The notes under the pieces are model-generated. The model was not told the origin of the DNA. It saw nothing but the letters and a program-made list of their open reading frames with translations, and ran no database searches. A DNA stretch of 64,000 bases from assembly GCF_018831085.1 (NCBI RefSeq), contig NZ_JAGPNM010000002.1, forward strand, positions 673,675-737,674, given 5' to 3'. Shown piece after piece: positions 15,982-24,580 of the stretch. The DNA is from Rheinheimera oceanensis (GTDB lineage: Bacteria > Pseudomonadota > Gammaproteobacteria > Enterobacterales > Alteromonadaceae). The first letter of the stretch is position 1; each line of letters starts with the position of its first letter. A program made the translations under genes and the position numbers.

Positions 15982-16451
15982 GCTAAAAACTCCTGGCTTG
16001 AAAGTTAATATTTGGCTGATACAATTCAGGTCCCACGTCAAAGGGAGTAGCAGCCGCTTAGGTTGAAACTTTGACCTATAACCGTTTCGACGGCGGTTAT
16101 AGGTCTAACCACACACCTGAAACACAATATATAGTTTATTGCACTCCGGCAAACACAAGATAGTGTGTCTAATTTGATTTGGCAAGGCTTTTGACTGGTA
16201 AAATAAACAGTAGTATTTTCGTTAATGTGAGTGAACACTAACTTGTTAACATCTGTGCTTAAAAGACGCACAGGAAAGGCAAGTGTTTGTGTTGGATCTA
16301 ATCAATCTATCAAAAATTTTCTAATGCTAAATTGGTCTAAAAAGCACATTCAACTCTTTGTTTTTAAGACCGTATTTCGAAAGGAAGTTTGTTTGGGAGC
16401 TAGCCTAAGCTGTTTAGGCACTATTTTGAGAGGTAGCGCCTGATTCAAAGC
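15982..16451. other. 470-bp gap between the small genes and the integrase
   Basis: No gene with a ribosome site or family features is visible; short open frames here look accidental. It contains one strong inverted repeat (16073-16105). The promoter of the 33-aa gene should lie at its left end. Regions like this beside an integrase can carry accessory binding sites. Confidence 0.4.
16073..16105. repeat. Perfect 12-bp inverted repeat
   Basis: GACCTATAACCG - TTTCGACGG - CGGTTATAGGTC: twelve perfectly paired bases around a 9-nt loop, with no T-run on either side. Terminator function is therefore unlikely. It may be a protein-binding or structured site of the element. It lies about 350 bp beyond the integrase stop codon. 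Confidence 0.65.
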
Positions 16452-17732
16452 TCAGATGCACTTCCTGCGTTTATAATTTTGCTCCCATTGTAGATAGCGT
16501 TTTGCCCACCTCTCGGCAACTGAATCACTGTATTGCCATTTTTTCTCGACTTCTTCTTTCTTGGGCAAAATAACACCTGATAGTTGCTGGCTGTACATCC
16601 TAGGGATGGCATGGCTGTAGTGCCTTTCTATCATCTCAATGCTTGTACCACACTGGCGAGCCAGTACATCAATTGGTACTGTTTGAGCGACCAGCTCCCA
16701 CGTGATATATGAGTGTCTCAGGGAATACAGGGTTCTGATACCTTGCGAAGCTTGTTCTAAGTCCGATATTTGTAATGCTTGCTTAAAATGCCGGCTGATT
16801 TCATTTGTGGTACTGCCATCAGGCAGCCTAAAAAGCAGGTCGGTTGCTTTTCGGTTTGGGAACATTTGTGTTAATCGATATATAGACTGCTGTAACGGCT
16901 TTTTACATACGACTTCACGCGTTCCTGTATAAAGGGTGGTCTTACCTTTGCGTACAGTGATATAGAATGTTGCAACGCCACTTTTATGCCTCTCGATATG
17001 GATGTCACCCCATGTCAGATTATCCATCTCAGTACCGGGCCGCATACCGGTGTATATAACAAACTCAGAATACTCATATGCCAGTAACCGGATGTCTTTA
17101 GTTACCTGTTTGCGACTGTTGTCTTCCATATCGCTCAGCGTTTCTAATATTTTTTCATACTCTTCAGGGGTAAATGCTGCTCTGCGAGAGTGAGAAACAC
17201 CGTTGGTTGATAGCGATGGCACCTGCATAGGTAACAGCCATTTGTTTTCGACAGCTTCTTTGAACACCATCTGCATTGCGGCGTTATGTGTAAGCAAGGT
17301 GGACTTAGAAGGAACCTTTTTCATTAGGTTAATACGCCAGGTATCAAATTCCCGGAGTTTCTCTGCATCGACAGAGGTAATATAAGTGCGGTCAAAGAAT
17401 GGGATGTGGTAACGTCTCAGCACACCAACATAGTCATTGAACACGGCTTTACCGGTGCCGCGTTGCAGCTCGGTCTCCATGTGCTGAATGGCTTTTTCAG
17501 CGACGTCACGAAACCGTTTGCTAATGGTAAGAGTATTGTTCTCTGCTTTAATCTGGTGCTCTATAAACAGGCGATGGGCAGCGTGGATAGCTTTATCTTT
17601 ATCAGTATGCTTGGTGGCTTTGGCGTACCATTTACCATGCAGGACAAAACGAGTGTACCACTTCTTGCTATTGTCCTGTAGGTAGATATAGTGTTCATCG
17701 GATAAATTGTGGCGCTCTAATTGTTTGCTCAT
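16452..17732 (-). CDS. int: Tyrosine recombinase (site-specific integrase)
   Basis: 426 aa. The N-terminal part holds an arm-binding-like region and a SAM-like core-binding domain (~residues 70-170). The catalytic domain has Arg231 (YTGMRPGTEMDNL), a basic hairpin Lys (TVRKGKTTLYTG), the second box YSLRHSYITW with Arg339 and Tyr in place of the usual first His, and the nucleophile Tyr372 in IERHYSH; GTS replaces the usual GH before it. These substitutions are common in island integrases of this type. It integrates the element at the adjacent tRNA-Leu sequence. The gene reads leftward into the island from near the attachment site; tandem repeats and the tRNA fragment lie just upstream of its start. 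Confidence 0.9.
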   Translation of the reverse strand: MSKQLERHNLSDEHYIYLQDNSKKWYTRFVLHGKWYAKATKHTDKDKAIHAAHRLFIEHQIKAENNTLTISKRFRDVAEKAIQHMETELQRGTGKAVFNDYVGVLRRYHIPFFDRTYITSVDAEKLREFDTWRINLMKKVPSKSTLLTHNAAMQMVFKEAVENKWLLPMQVPSLSTNGVSHSRRAAFTPEEYEKILETLSDMEDNSRKQVTKDIRLLAYEYSEFVIYTGMRPGTEMDNLTWGDIHIERHKSGVATFYITVRKGKTTLYTGTREVVCKKPLQQSIYRLTQMFPNRKATDLLFRLPDGSTTNEISRHFKQALQISDLEQASQGIRTLYSLRHSYITWELVAQTVPIDVLARQCGTSIEMIERHYSHAIPRMYSQQLSGVILPKKEEVEKKWQYSDSVAERWAKRYLQWEQNYKRRKCI

Positions 17733-17754
17733 AGATTACTGTTTCTGAAAGTTG

Positions 17755-17776
17755 ATTTTGCAAAGATTTTGCAAAG
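17755..17776. repeat. Tandem 11-bp direct repeat upstream of the integrase
   Basis: ATTTTGCAAAG occurs twice in tandem between the integrase start and the tRNA-Leu fragment. Short direct repeats in this position are typical integrase arm-type sites. They overlap the region where the integrase promoter must lie, so binding could also autoregulate. Inference from position only. Confidence 0.5.
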
Positions 17777-17832
17777 TGTCTAGTTATCGCTTATAACTCA
17801 TTGTATAGCAACAAGTATAGTACACACAAAAC

Positions 17833-17888
17833 TTTCAAAATCCGCCGGGGGAAACTCCGTGTCGGTTCGAGTCCGACCCTAGGCACCA
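17833..17888 (+). other. tRNA-Leu 3' fragment: attachment-site remnant (att) at the island's right end
   Basis: The sequence covers an anticodon loop TTCAAAA (anticodon CAA, Leu), a long variable arm (CGGGGGAAACTCCG), a perfect T-arm GTCGG-TTCGAGT-CCGAC, the acceptor strand CCTAGGC and ACCA. The long variable arm fits tRNA-Leu. The matching 5' acceptor strand (GCCTAGG) and D-arm are absent upstream, where integrase-side DNA is found instead. It is thus not a functional tRNA gene but the displaced 3' half left by integration. An intact tRNA-Leu(CAA) should sit at the other end of the island, left of the window, reading into it. Confidence 0.85.
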
Positions 17889-18021
17889 AATATATCAATA
17901 GCTTACTTCATCTTATACACTTATCAGTTCTGTTTTCACAGCAGCTACTGCGCAACTTCTGTTAGCATTTTTATCACTCTGTGCCACACTTGTTTACTCA
18001 AATGCGTACCGCAGGTGCCCG

Positions 18022-18783
18022 ATGAATCGGTTTTATATTACATTACTGCTGTTGGTTACAGTATTTTGTAACCCCCTGCCTGCCCAGACTGACACAGTGC
18101 TGTTGTCGAGCAGCAATTATTACCCGCATTATGCGGAAGATCTGCCACAGCAAGGCACTGTAAGCGAAATAATCCGCCAGGCATTTTTACTGCAAGGCAT
18201 AAGTATTGAAATCGATTTTATGCCCTTTGCTAGGGCTTATCGCGAAAGCCAGCAGGCAAATTATATTGGCCTGGTAGCGGCCTGGTATGACGATAAACGC
18301 GCTGAGCACTTTTATTACTCCCAGCCTTTATATGCAAACCAAATAGTATTTTTTAAACGTAAAGATATCACGGTCAGTTACCGTGATTATGCCGATTTGG
18401 TGCAGCAAAAATTACGTATGGCGGTGGTGCAGGGCTACCTGCATTTGCCTGGTTTACTGGAAAGTGGCATTACCACCGTGCAGGTAGCAACCGACGAACA
18501 GGCATTTCAAATGCTGGCACGGGGCCGGGTTGATTTAGTACCGGCAGACAAACTTAACGGCCTTTATTTAATTGACGAAAAATTACCGCAATACGCCGGA
18601 CAATTAGACTGGATGACACCAGCACTGGAACAACGGCCAATGTACCTGCTGTTATCGAAGAAAGACCCACGCTCAGAAATGCTGATACAGCGGTTTAATA
18701 CCGGCCTGCAGCAGTTACGCCAATCGGGCCAGTATCAGCAAATTATTGATAACCTGCTCCCCCTCCCTGACAGCAAAAAATAA
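18022..18783 (+). CDS. Periplasmic amino-acid-type solute-binding protein
   Basis: 253 aa with a signal peptide (MNRFYITLLLLVTVFCNPLPAQ). The mature protein follows the bacterial extracellular solute-binding family 3 pattern: GTVSEIIRQAFLLQGISIEI, FMPFARAYRESQQ, an Ala/Val-rich hinge (RMAVVQGYLHLPGL) and a C-terminal RFNTGLQQLRQSGQYQQII helix. No permease or ATPase genes accompany it, as is common in this group, where such orphan proteins act as sensors or have lost their transporter. Ligand cannot be told. It is the first backbone gene after the island, 134 bp from the tRNA fragment. Confidence 0.8.
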   Translation: MNRFYITLLLLVTVFCNPLPAQTDTVLLSSSNYYPHYAEDLPQQGTVSEIIRQAFLLQGISIEIDFMPFARAYRESQQANYIGLVAAWYDDKRAEHFYYSQPLYANQIVFFKRKDITVSYRDYADLVQQKLRMAVVQGYLHLPGLLESGITTVQVATDEQAFQMLARGRVDLVPADKLNGLYLIDEKLPQYAGQLDWMTPALEQRPMYLLLSKKDPRSEMLIQRFNTGLQQLRQSGQYQQIIDNLLPLPDSKK

Positions 18784-18790
18784 ACTTTAA

Positions 18791-18819
18791 TTGACATTTT
18801 TGCATCAATTTGGAACAAT
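18791..18819 (+). promoter_or_regulatory. Candidate sigma-70 promoter for the toxin-like cluster
   Basis: TTGACA (18791-18796), a 17-bp spacer and AACAAT (18814-18819), 65 bp before the next start codon. The -35 is perfect and the -10 weak. A small GCTGTT-TT-AACAGC hairpin lies between it and the gene. Confidence 0.35.
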
Positions 18820-18883
18820 TCACCAATTGTAAATTTATTGTTTATATAAATCTGCTGTTTTAACAGCAAAGCAAGGTGGCAGG

Positions 18884-20224
18884 ATGCTGGACAAACAATA
18901 CAGCGGCGTAGTACTGGAAGATAAATGGGGTAATACCTATTTATGCAGCAACAGCTTGCTGGCCTATTCAGATTTAGGGCAGGATTATCTGTGGAAAGTA
19001 CAGGACAGTATATACGGCAGCTACTTTTTACATGACTTAGAACCCCACTGGGACTTACGCCGGATATGGGGCGAGATGTACCAGCACGCCAGACCATGGG
19101 AACATAACTTAACCAAATATACCGACTTTCAGCTGCGTGACAGCCTGCTAAGCCTGTTTGCTGAGCGCAAAATGTGGGTATGGCAACTGACCGAAGGCTG
19201 GAGTAAACCACCTACAGACAACGGTATAGGCGACGGCGGCTTAGCCCCGGCGGCCAGTAGCAACACCAGCACAACACCGGCAGGAAAAGCTAATAAACCC
19301 GGTGGCGGTGTTGCTGCGGAACAACCAGTTGCAGCCAAAGCAGCAGTTCATGGAACGAAAGCTGTGCCTGTAGCTGTAGCCAAACCTGCAGCATCAAAGA
19401 AAGTGGAACCTGAAAGTCTGGAACACGCCCAGCAAATTCTGGCCGAACGTCGTAAGCAAATAGAGCAATCTGGCTATCAACCGAAGTATTCAGATGCAGA
19501 GCTACTAGCCATAGCGGAAGCTGGTGATATTGCGAACGATCGTTTTCATGTCCGTTTGGTATTCAATAATGCTGAAAAAGCCATGGGTTCAACTCTCGGA
19601 TTTAGACGCAATTCAGGCAGAGCACCTTATTGGGCTACGACTTTTGACATGGCTGAAGCAGCTGATACCGATCCAGAATTACTGGCTTGTATTTTGGGTA
19701 TTGAAAACTACTCCCCAGACAGCGAATTTAGTCTTGTTATTATTGATACTCATAATCTGCCACCTCAAGCAGAAAGGCAGAGTTTTGTACCAACATTCGA
19801 TAACATGACTGCGTTTTGTAACAGTGAATTCACCGTTGAAGAATTGGGCAACCTTCAAGACGTGTCGGCAGTTCTAAATGAAGAATGTGCTGAAGAGTAT
19901 GCTGCGTTTATGACTGAATATAAGGCTACCGGGCAAAGCGAGCATGATCCAGATGCTGTGAAAAGGTATCTTAAAATCACGGGCGCAGATAAGCAGGCTA
20001 CAGAGAAAATGGTACTGCGGCACAAAGTACAATCCGAATGTGGTGCAAATACCTTGTTCTCTGGCAATGGTTTAACGAAAGTGAATAACAAAAATCGTTA
20101 TGCTGAGGATGTCCCACAACAATTTGGCGTGGCCGAAACCTTTACTTTTGAGCGAGATCCTCTGACGCTTAAAGAGCTAAGCCCTTCTGTTGCAATGATT
20201 CCAGCAAAACCTATAAAAGGCTAA
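18884..20224 (+). CDS. Polymorphic toxin-like protein (putative secreted effector)
   Basis: 446 aa in three parts. The N-terminal ~115 residues are a Trp/Tyr-rich domain (YLWKVQDSIYGSYFLHDLEP, then WGEMYQHARPWEHN and FAERKMWVWQL) that looks like a trafficking or marker domain. About 60 residues of Ala/Pro/Gly/Lys linker follow. The C-terminal ~265 residues form a compact domain (DRFHVRLVFNNAEKAMG, APYWATTFDMAEA, ending CGANTLFSGNGLTKV). A conserved front, a low-complexity linker and a distinct tail are the hallmark of polymorphic toxins, and the three genes packed behind it fit immunity genes. No signal peptide, so export by a type VI or similar system is possible, but no secretion genes are near. 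The toxic activity is unknown. AAGGTGGCAGG precedes the ATG. Confidence 0.5.
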   Translation: MLDKQYSGVVLEDKWGNTYLCSNSLLAYSDLGQDYLWKVQDSIYGSYFLHDLEPHWDLRRIWGEMYQHARPWEHNLTKYTDFQLRDSLLSLFAERKMWVWQLTEGWSKPPTDNGIGDGGLAPAASSNTSTTPAGKANKPGGGVAAEQPVAAKAAVHGTKAVPVAVAKPAASKKVEPESLEHAQQILAERRKQIEQSGYQPKYSDAELLAIAEAGDIANDRFHVRLVFNNAEKAMGSTLGFRRNSGRAPYWATTFDMAEAADTDPELLACILGIENYSPDSEFSLVIIDTHNLPPQAERQSFVPTFDNMTAFCNSEFTVEELGNLQDVSAVLNEECAEEYAAFMTEYKATGQSEHDPDAVKRYLKITGADKQATEKMVLRHKVQSECGANTLFSGNGLTKVNNKNRYAEDVPQQFGVAETFTFERDPLTLKELSPSVAMIPAKPIKG

Positions 20225-20227
20225 TAA

Positions 20228-20704
20228 ATGTTGCTTAACACAAATAGTTTACCCTCAGGCTATAAGAATATTGCTGAGCTAGATTATCTCTTGTTCGCAA
20301 AGCAGAGATTATTCATTGTTTCATCAGATAAAAAATTAGTATTGATCAAAAAAGCCCCCTCGCCTTACCCTAATTATGAAGACGAGCCAGGACTTCTGGT
20401 ATATCAAACTGAATTCCCAAGAACTGCTGCAGCCTGGATAGTTGATGCAATCGAAAACAGATTGTGGCGCTCGGCAGCGGAAGGCGGTGAGCCTTCCGGT
20501 AAAAACTCTGTAACTGAATCTGTCGCTGGTGAAAAACTTACGTTACGCCGCACCATGGCAGTCGGTGACGCCCGCGAGAAAGGCTTTATATTAATTAACG
20601 CCAGCCGTAAAAGTGTAAATTTTGATGAAGATTATCAAGAGATCGAGTTTTCAGATCGCTTGCTAAAAGAAGGTGGTTTACTGGATGTGCTACGCAAACT
20701 GTAA
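20228..20704 (+). CDS. Unknown protein, candidate immunity or accessory factor
   Basis: 158 aa, starts three bases after the stop of the toxin-like gene. Soluble, mixed alpha/beta, with an Ala/Trp helix (TEFPRTAAAWIVDAIENRLW) in the middle and an acidic C-terminal region. Not recognised. The tight spacing within the operon suggests it acts with the upstream protein, most simply as its immunity protein. Confidence 0.55.
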   Translation: MLLNTNSLPSGYKNIAELDYLLFAKQRLFIVSSDKKLVLIKKAPSPYPNYEDEPGLLVYQTEFPRTAAAWIVDAIENRLWRSAAEGGEPSGKNSVTESVAGEKLTLRRTMAVGDAREKGFILINASRKSVNFDEDYQEIEFSDRLLKEGGLLDVLRKL

Positions 20705-20994
20705 TGGCATTAATTATGGATTACCAAGCACTTTACACTGCGGCAAACAATGTTGTTGTCGCTATCGATATTCGGACGCTGCAACATGCATCGCCAGATA
20801 TACTCGCGTCGATTAAAAATCAGATGATTTTCATTCGCGACAATGCCGCGGCGGGAAGGAATCCCTCTGATGAATTGGCACCAGGGGCCAAATTTACTTA
20901 TGCAATTTTGGCATCACGGGAGTTCGCAAGCCCAGAAGAATTGGTGCTACAAGATTTAATAGACAAAGTAACCAGCATCCTGATTAGAAAATGA
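20704..20994 (+). CDS. Small unknown protein, candidate immunity protein
   Basis: 96 aa. Its ATG overlaps the previous stop codon (TAATG), so translation is coupled. Small, soluble and helical (YQALYTAANNVVVAIDI, then SPEELVLQDLIDKVTSILI), acidic overall. No family recognised. Size, charge and position suit an immunity protein. Confidence 0.55.
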   Translation: MALIMDYQALYTAANNVVVAIDIRTLQHASPDILASIKNQMIFIRDNAAAGRNPSDELAPGAKFTYAILASREFASPEELVLQDLIDKVTSILIRK

Positions 20995-21050
20995 TACTTC
21001 AATCAAAGTGCCTACTCCTTGCTATCAGCCCAATCAAGAAGCTTGTTTCT

Positions 21051-21842
21051 ATGCGTAGCTTCCTTGTATTAATGATTATGCTTGTTGGCCTGCTTAGCAG
21101 CTGCAAGTCAGAAGGAAAGGATATGAAAGCCGAACTATTTTTCTCTGCTGAGATGGTTAATTTACTGCACGCAATTCAGCGCAAAGACGAAAAAACAGCA
21201 ACATCGCTTATAGAGCGCGGTGTTAATCTGAATGTGCAAGGTGATGAAGGTATCACCCCCCTGTTATGGCTGATTATGCAAAAAGACCCTGCAGCGGTGG
21301 AACTTGCACTGCAATTGGGTGCCGATGCCAACTTTCCGGCGCTGGTAAAGATTAACCGTGAAGGCCCCAAACCAGCCCAACCACTGGCCATTTTAGCCGG
21401 TGATGGTGACAACAAGTTATTTAGCCTGTTGTTAAAATACGGCGCTGATCCTGACTCAAGAGATGAATCAACCGGGCGCCCGGCCTTATTTAACATTGTA
21501 GGACACGACAACTGGGAGCAGTTTCAGCTTTTGCTAAAAGCCGGCGCAGACATTAATGCACGGGATAACACCAACCGTAATGCCGCATTGTATGCCGCCA
21601 CCTTACTGAAATATGATTTCGTCGTTAAACTGCTGGAACTTGGTATAGACTTCAAAGAGCCCAACAAAGGCGGCGTTACTCTGGCTCACGCGATAGAAAC
21701 CGTATTTGAAGATAACCGCAGAAATTCAAATTTTAAAATAAGCGAAAACGTGTATACCGCTAAAAAAATGCTTGAAACAAAAGGCGTTACTTTCCCCCCA
21801 CCAACACCCAAAGAAGTTAAAGCACAGCAGGGTATAAAGTAG
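21051..21842 (+). CDS. Ankyrin-repeat lipoprotein
   Basis: 263 aa from 21051. A lipoprotein signal peptide (MRSFLVLMIMLVGLLSSC) has lipobox L-S-S-C, so the protein should be exported and lipid-anchored. At least four ankyrin-type repeats follow (GDEGITPLLWLIMQ; LSLLLKYGADPDSRD-like; FQLLLKAGADINARDNTNRN; VVKLLELGIDF). An earlier in-frame ATG at 20991 overlaps the stop of the preceding gene (ATGA) and may couple translation, but would put 20 extra residues before the signal peptide. Ankyrin lipoproteins behind effector genes are frequent immunity proteins against periplasm-acting toxins; that role is inferred. Confidence 0.7.
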   Translation: MRSFLVLMIMLVGLLSSCKSEGKDMKAELFFSAEMVNLLHAIQRKDEKTATSLIERGVNLNVQGDEGITPLLWLIMQKDPAAVELALQLGADANFPALVKINREGPKPAQPLAILAGDGDNKLFSLLLKYGADPDSRDESTGRPALFNIVGHDNWEQFQLLLKAGADINARDNTNRNAALYAATLLKYDFVVKLLELGIDFKEPNKGGVTLAHAIETVFEDNRRNSNFKISENVYTAKKMLETKGVTFPPPTPKEVKAQQGIK

Positions 21843-21864
21843 CTGCAGCTAAGTTACAGCCACC

Positions 21865-22902
21865 TTAACTGCGTGGAAATAATACCAGATGATCCAAATC
21901 GAGCCGGATGCCAATTTGCTCGCCAATAGCGTGGTTATGGTGGCTGAGTGCTAAGCATTGCACCGGCTCGCCACTTTGCAGTTTTAGCTGATACATAATG
22001 TGCGAGCCGCGAAAGGCTTTATCTGTTACCTGCGCAGTAATACCACTGCTGTCGTCGTGTACTATGTCATCCGGCCGGATCAGCACGTCTACTTTATCAC
22101 CCGGTTTTGCTGTGCTGGCATAACGCTGACGAAACAGCCCAAGGCTGGTTTGCACCTGTTGTGAATCGAGCATAGTACCGGGTAACAGCACACCACGGCC
22201 GATAAAGTCGGCAACAAAACGGTTTTGTGGCTTGTGGTATAGCTCATACGGCGTAGCCCACTGTTGCAGGCGGCCATGCTCCATTACGCCTATCATATCG
22301 GCCATGGCAAAGGCTTCGTTTTGATCATGCGTTACCATTACCGCAGTAATATGCAATTGTTGTAAAATTTGCCGTATTTCACGTGCCAGGCCTTCACGCA
22401 GCTCGGTATCCAGGCTGGAGAAAGGCTCGTCCAGCAGTAACACTTTGGGTTGTGGTGCTAATGCCCTTGCCAACGCCACACGCTGCTGCTGGCCGCCGGA
22501 TAACTGATGAATATAACGCTGGCCCAGATCAGGTAACCCAACCAGTTGCAACAGCTGTTTTACCTTAGCCGCTTTAGTTGCCTTTGATGTTTTCAGTAAA
22601 CCAAAGCTGATATTGTCGGCCACGCTAAGATGGGGAAATAACGCAAAATCCTGAAATACCATACCAACATGGCGCTGCTCTGGTGCCAGTTGCACAGTTG
22701 CGCTGCTAACCGGTTGCTGTTGCAGGCTGATACTGCCCTCGGCTACCGGCTCAAAACCGGCAATGGCACGTAATAAAGTGGTTTTGCCGCAACCGGACGG
22801 GCCAACTAAACAGCCTATCTGGCCCTGTGCTAATGACAGACTAATGTCTTTCACCACAGTATGGCCAGCGTACGCTACCGCTACCTTTTGTAAATCCAGC
22901 AT
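21865..22902 (-). CDS. fbpC: Ferric iron ABC transporter, ATP-binding protein
   Basis: 345 aa. All ABC motifs are present: Walker A GPSGCGKTTLL, Q-loop MVFQDFALFPHL, signature LSGGQQQRVALARAL, Walker B VLLLDEPFSSLD and the switch VMVTHDQ. The C-terminal ~100 residues form a TOBE domain (VLIRPDDIV). It energises Fe3+ uptake at the inner membrane with the permease and binding protein encoded just upstream on the same strand. Its ATG overlaps the permease stop codon (TAATG). The substrate is inferred from the adjacent FbpA-like protein and the Fur box. Confidence 0.88.
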   Translation of the reverse strand: MLDLQKVAVAYAGHTVVKDISLSLAQGQIGCLVGPSGCGKTTLLRAIAGFEPVAEGSISLQQQPVSSATVQLAPEQRHVGMVFQDFALFPHLSVADNISFGLLKTSKATKAAKVKQLLQLVGLPDLGQRYIHQLSGGQQQRVALARALAPQPKVLLLDEPFSSLDTELREGLAREIRQILQQLHITAVMVTHDQNEAFAMADMIGVMEHGRLQQWATPYELYHKPQNRFVADFIGRGVLLPGTMLDSQQVQTSLGLFRQRYASTAKPGDKVDVLIRPDDIVHDDSSGITAQVTDKAFRGSHIMYQLKLQSGEPVQCLALSHHNHAIGEQIGIRLDLDHLVLFPRS

Positions 22903-24542
22903 TAAAGTTTTCCTTTCAAACTCGAATCTACTGAGCGCGCCAGCAGGATCACCGGCAATAAACTTACCAGCACAATAGCCAGTGCAGGCAGCGCTGCATC
23001 AGCTAAACGCTCATCTGATGCCAGCTCATAAGTACGTACCGCCAGCGTATTAAAGTTAAAAGGCCGTAAAATAAGCGTGGCTGGCAGTTCTTTTAATACA
23101 TCAACAAACACCAGCAGTAATGCCGCCAGCACACTGGAGCGCAGCAGCGGTACATGCACCTTTTGCAATACCTGTAACGGCGTATAACCTAACGAACGCG
23201 CAGCGTTATCCATACTGGGCTTGATCCGCTCCAGCCCTGCTTCAACACTGTGCAGTGACACCGCTAAAAAGCGCACACTATACGCCAGCAACAACGCAAA
23301 CAAAGTACCGGAAAAAATAAGCCCGGTGCGGATACCAAACCATTGCTCAGCCAGTAAATCGATGCGGCCATCCAGATACGCCAGCGGTAACATTACACCA
23401 ATCGCAATAACGGTACCTGGTACGGCATACCCCAACGCGGCCACACGCACCGGTGCCTGCACCAGTACATCAGCGCGCAGCCGTTTACCATAGGCAAACA
23501 GCAAGGCCAACAATACAGAAATAACCGCCGCCATCGCTGCCAGCGAAAAGCTGTTCCATACCAGTTGACCAAACTGCGGCGTAAGGGCTTGCGCATAATT
23601 GCTAAATGCCCAGCTAACCAACTGTACTGCAGGAATAACAAAACCAAATAATACCGGCAGCAGGCATAGCAGCAGCAGTAACACCTGGCGCCCAACGCTA
23701 ATATTACGCCTTGGTGCAGCGTTATTGCGCTGGCCCTGATGATAGTAACGGATTTTACGCCGTGACCAGCGCTCCAGCAGCAGCAACAATAAAACAAAAC
23801 CGGTTAACATAGCCGCCAGTTGTGCGGCAGCCACCTGATTTCCCATACCAAACCAGGTACGGAAAATACCGGTAGTAAAAGTCGTCACACCAAAATACTG
23901 TACTGTGCCGTAGTCAGCAAAAGCTTCCATCATTGCCAGGGCAGTACCGGTTAAAATAGCCGGGCGTGCCAGCGGTAATGCAACTTTCCAGAAGTGCTGC
24001 CGTGGCGTTAGCCCAAGGGTGCGGCTGGCTTCAAACAAGGAGGCCGATTGCTCACGAAAAGCACTGCGCGCCAGCATATAGACATAAGGATACAGCACCA
24101 GCGACAGCATAATAATGGCGCCACTGAGCGAGCGTATTTGCGGAAACCAGTAATCGCCATAGCGCCAGTCGAACTGAGCCCGTAGCGCAGTTTGCACCGG
24201 GCCGGCAAAGTCGAGCATACCGGTGTAGGTGTAAGCAATAATATAGGCAGGCATAGCCAAAGGCAGCAGTAACAACCACTCCAGCACACGCCGGCCAACA
24301 AACTGATATTGGCTGATGATCCAGGCAGATGCCGTGCCCAGCAATAAGGCTCCTAAACCTGTACCACCGGCCAGCACCAACGAATTGATGACATAGTCGG
24401 CCAGTACGGTCTGGCGTAAATGCTGCCAAACCTCAGGTTGTGGGTTAAAAACACTGGCAAAAATTACCAGTACCGGCAGCGCCAGCACTAGGGCTGGCAG
24501 CAATACCGACCAACGCCAGACGTCACGCCAACCATGCTTCAT
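22902..24542 (-). CDS. fbpB: Ferric iron ABC transporter, fused permease
   Basis: 546 aa with about twelve hydrophobic segments arranged as two homologous permease halves. Each carries the coupling-helix pattern (ASRTLGLTPRQHFWKVALPL in the first half; ARSLGYTPLQVLQKVHVPL in the second). This duplicated layout is typical of FbpB/SfuB iron permeases. It forms the inner-membrane channel for Fe3+ released by the binding protein. Coupled to the ATPase gene by stop/start overlap; 38 bp separate it from the upstream binding-protein gene. Confidence 0.88.
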   Translation of the reverse strand: MKHGWRDVWRWSVLLPALVLALPVLVIFASVFNPQPEVWQHLRQTVLADYVINSLVLAGGTGLGALLLGTASAWIISQYQFVGRRVLEWLLLLPLAMPAYIIAYTYTGMLDFAGPVQTALRAQFDWRYGDYWFPQIRSLSGAIIMLSLVLYPYVYMLARSAFREQSASLFEASRTLGLTPRQHFWKVALPLARPAILTGTALAMMEAFADYGTVQYFGVTTFTTGIFRTWFGMGNQVAAAQLAAMLTGFVLLLLLLERWSRRKIRYYHQGQRNNAAPRRNISVGRQVLLLLLCLLPVLFGFVIPAVQLVSWAFSNYAQALTPQFGQLVWNSFSLAAMAAVISVLLALLFAYGKRLRADVLVQAPVRVAALGYAVPGTVIAIGVMLPLAYLDGRIDLLAEQWFGIRTGLIFSGTLFALLLAYSVRFLAVSLHSVEAGLERIKPSMDNAARSLGYTPLQVLQKVHVPLLRSSVLAALLLVFVDVLKELPATLILRPFNFNTLAVRTYELASDERLADAALPALAIVLVSLLPVILLARSVDSSLKGKL

Positions 24543-24580
24543 CCGGCGCCTACCGCATTACAACAAATTGAATTCAAAGA

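Larger units (their letters stand above)
1..17888. mobile_element. Right part of a tRNA-Leu-integrated genomic island carrying defence-type genes
   Basis: The stretch up to the tRNA-Leu 3' fragment at 17833-17888 is visibly AT-richer than the backbone that follows, has long intergenic gaps and is filled with accessory genes (nucleases, helicase, HEPN, HicA-like, DUF4338). A tyrosine recombinase gene sits next to the tRNA fragment and reads into the island. This is the classical layout of an element integrated into the 3' half of a tRNA gene. The left end and the intact tRNA are not in the window. No conjugation, phage structural or replication genes are visible in this part, so whether it moves by itself cannot be judged. 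Confidence 0.8.

Noticed and set aside
16231..16443. A 70-codon frame beyond the integrase 3' end.
   Set aside because: No ribosome site and no protein-like family features; composition fits chance.
17833..17888. A functional tRNA-Leu gene.
   Set aside because: The acceptor 5' strand, D-arm and anticodon 5' stem are missing upstream; only the 3' half is there.
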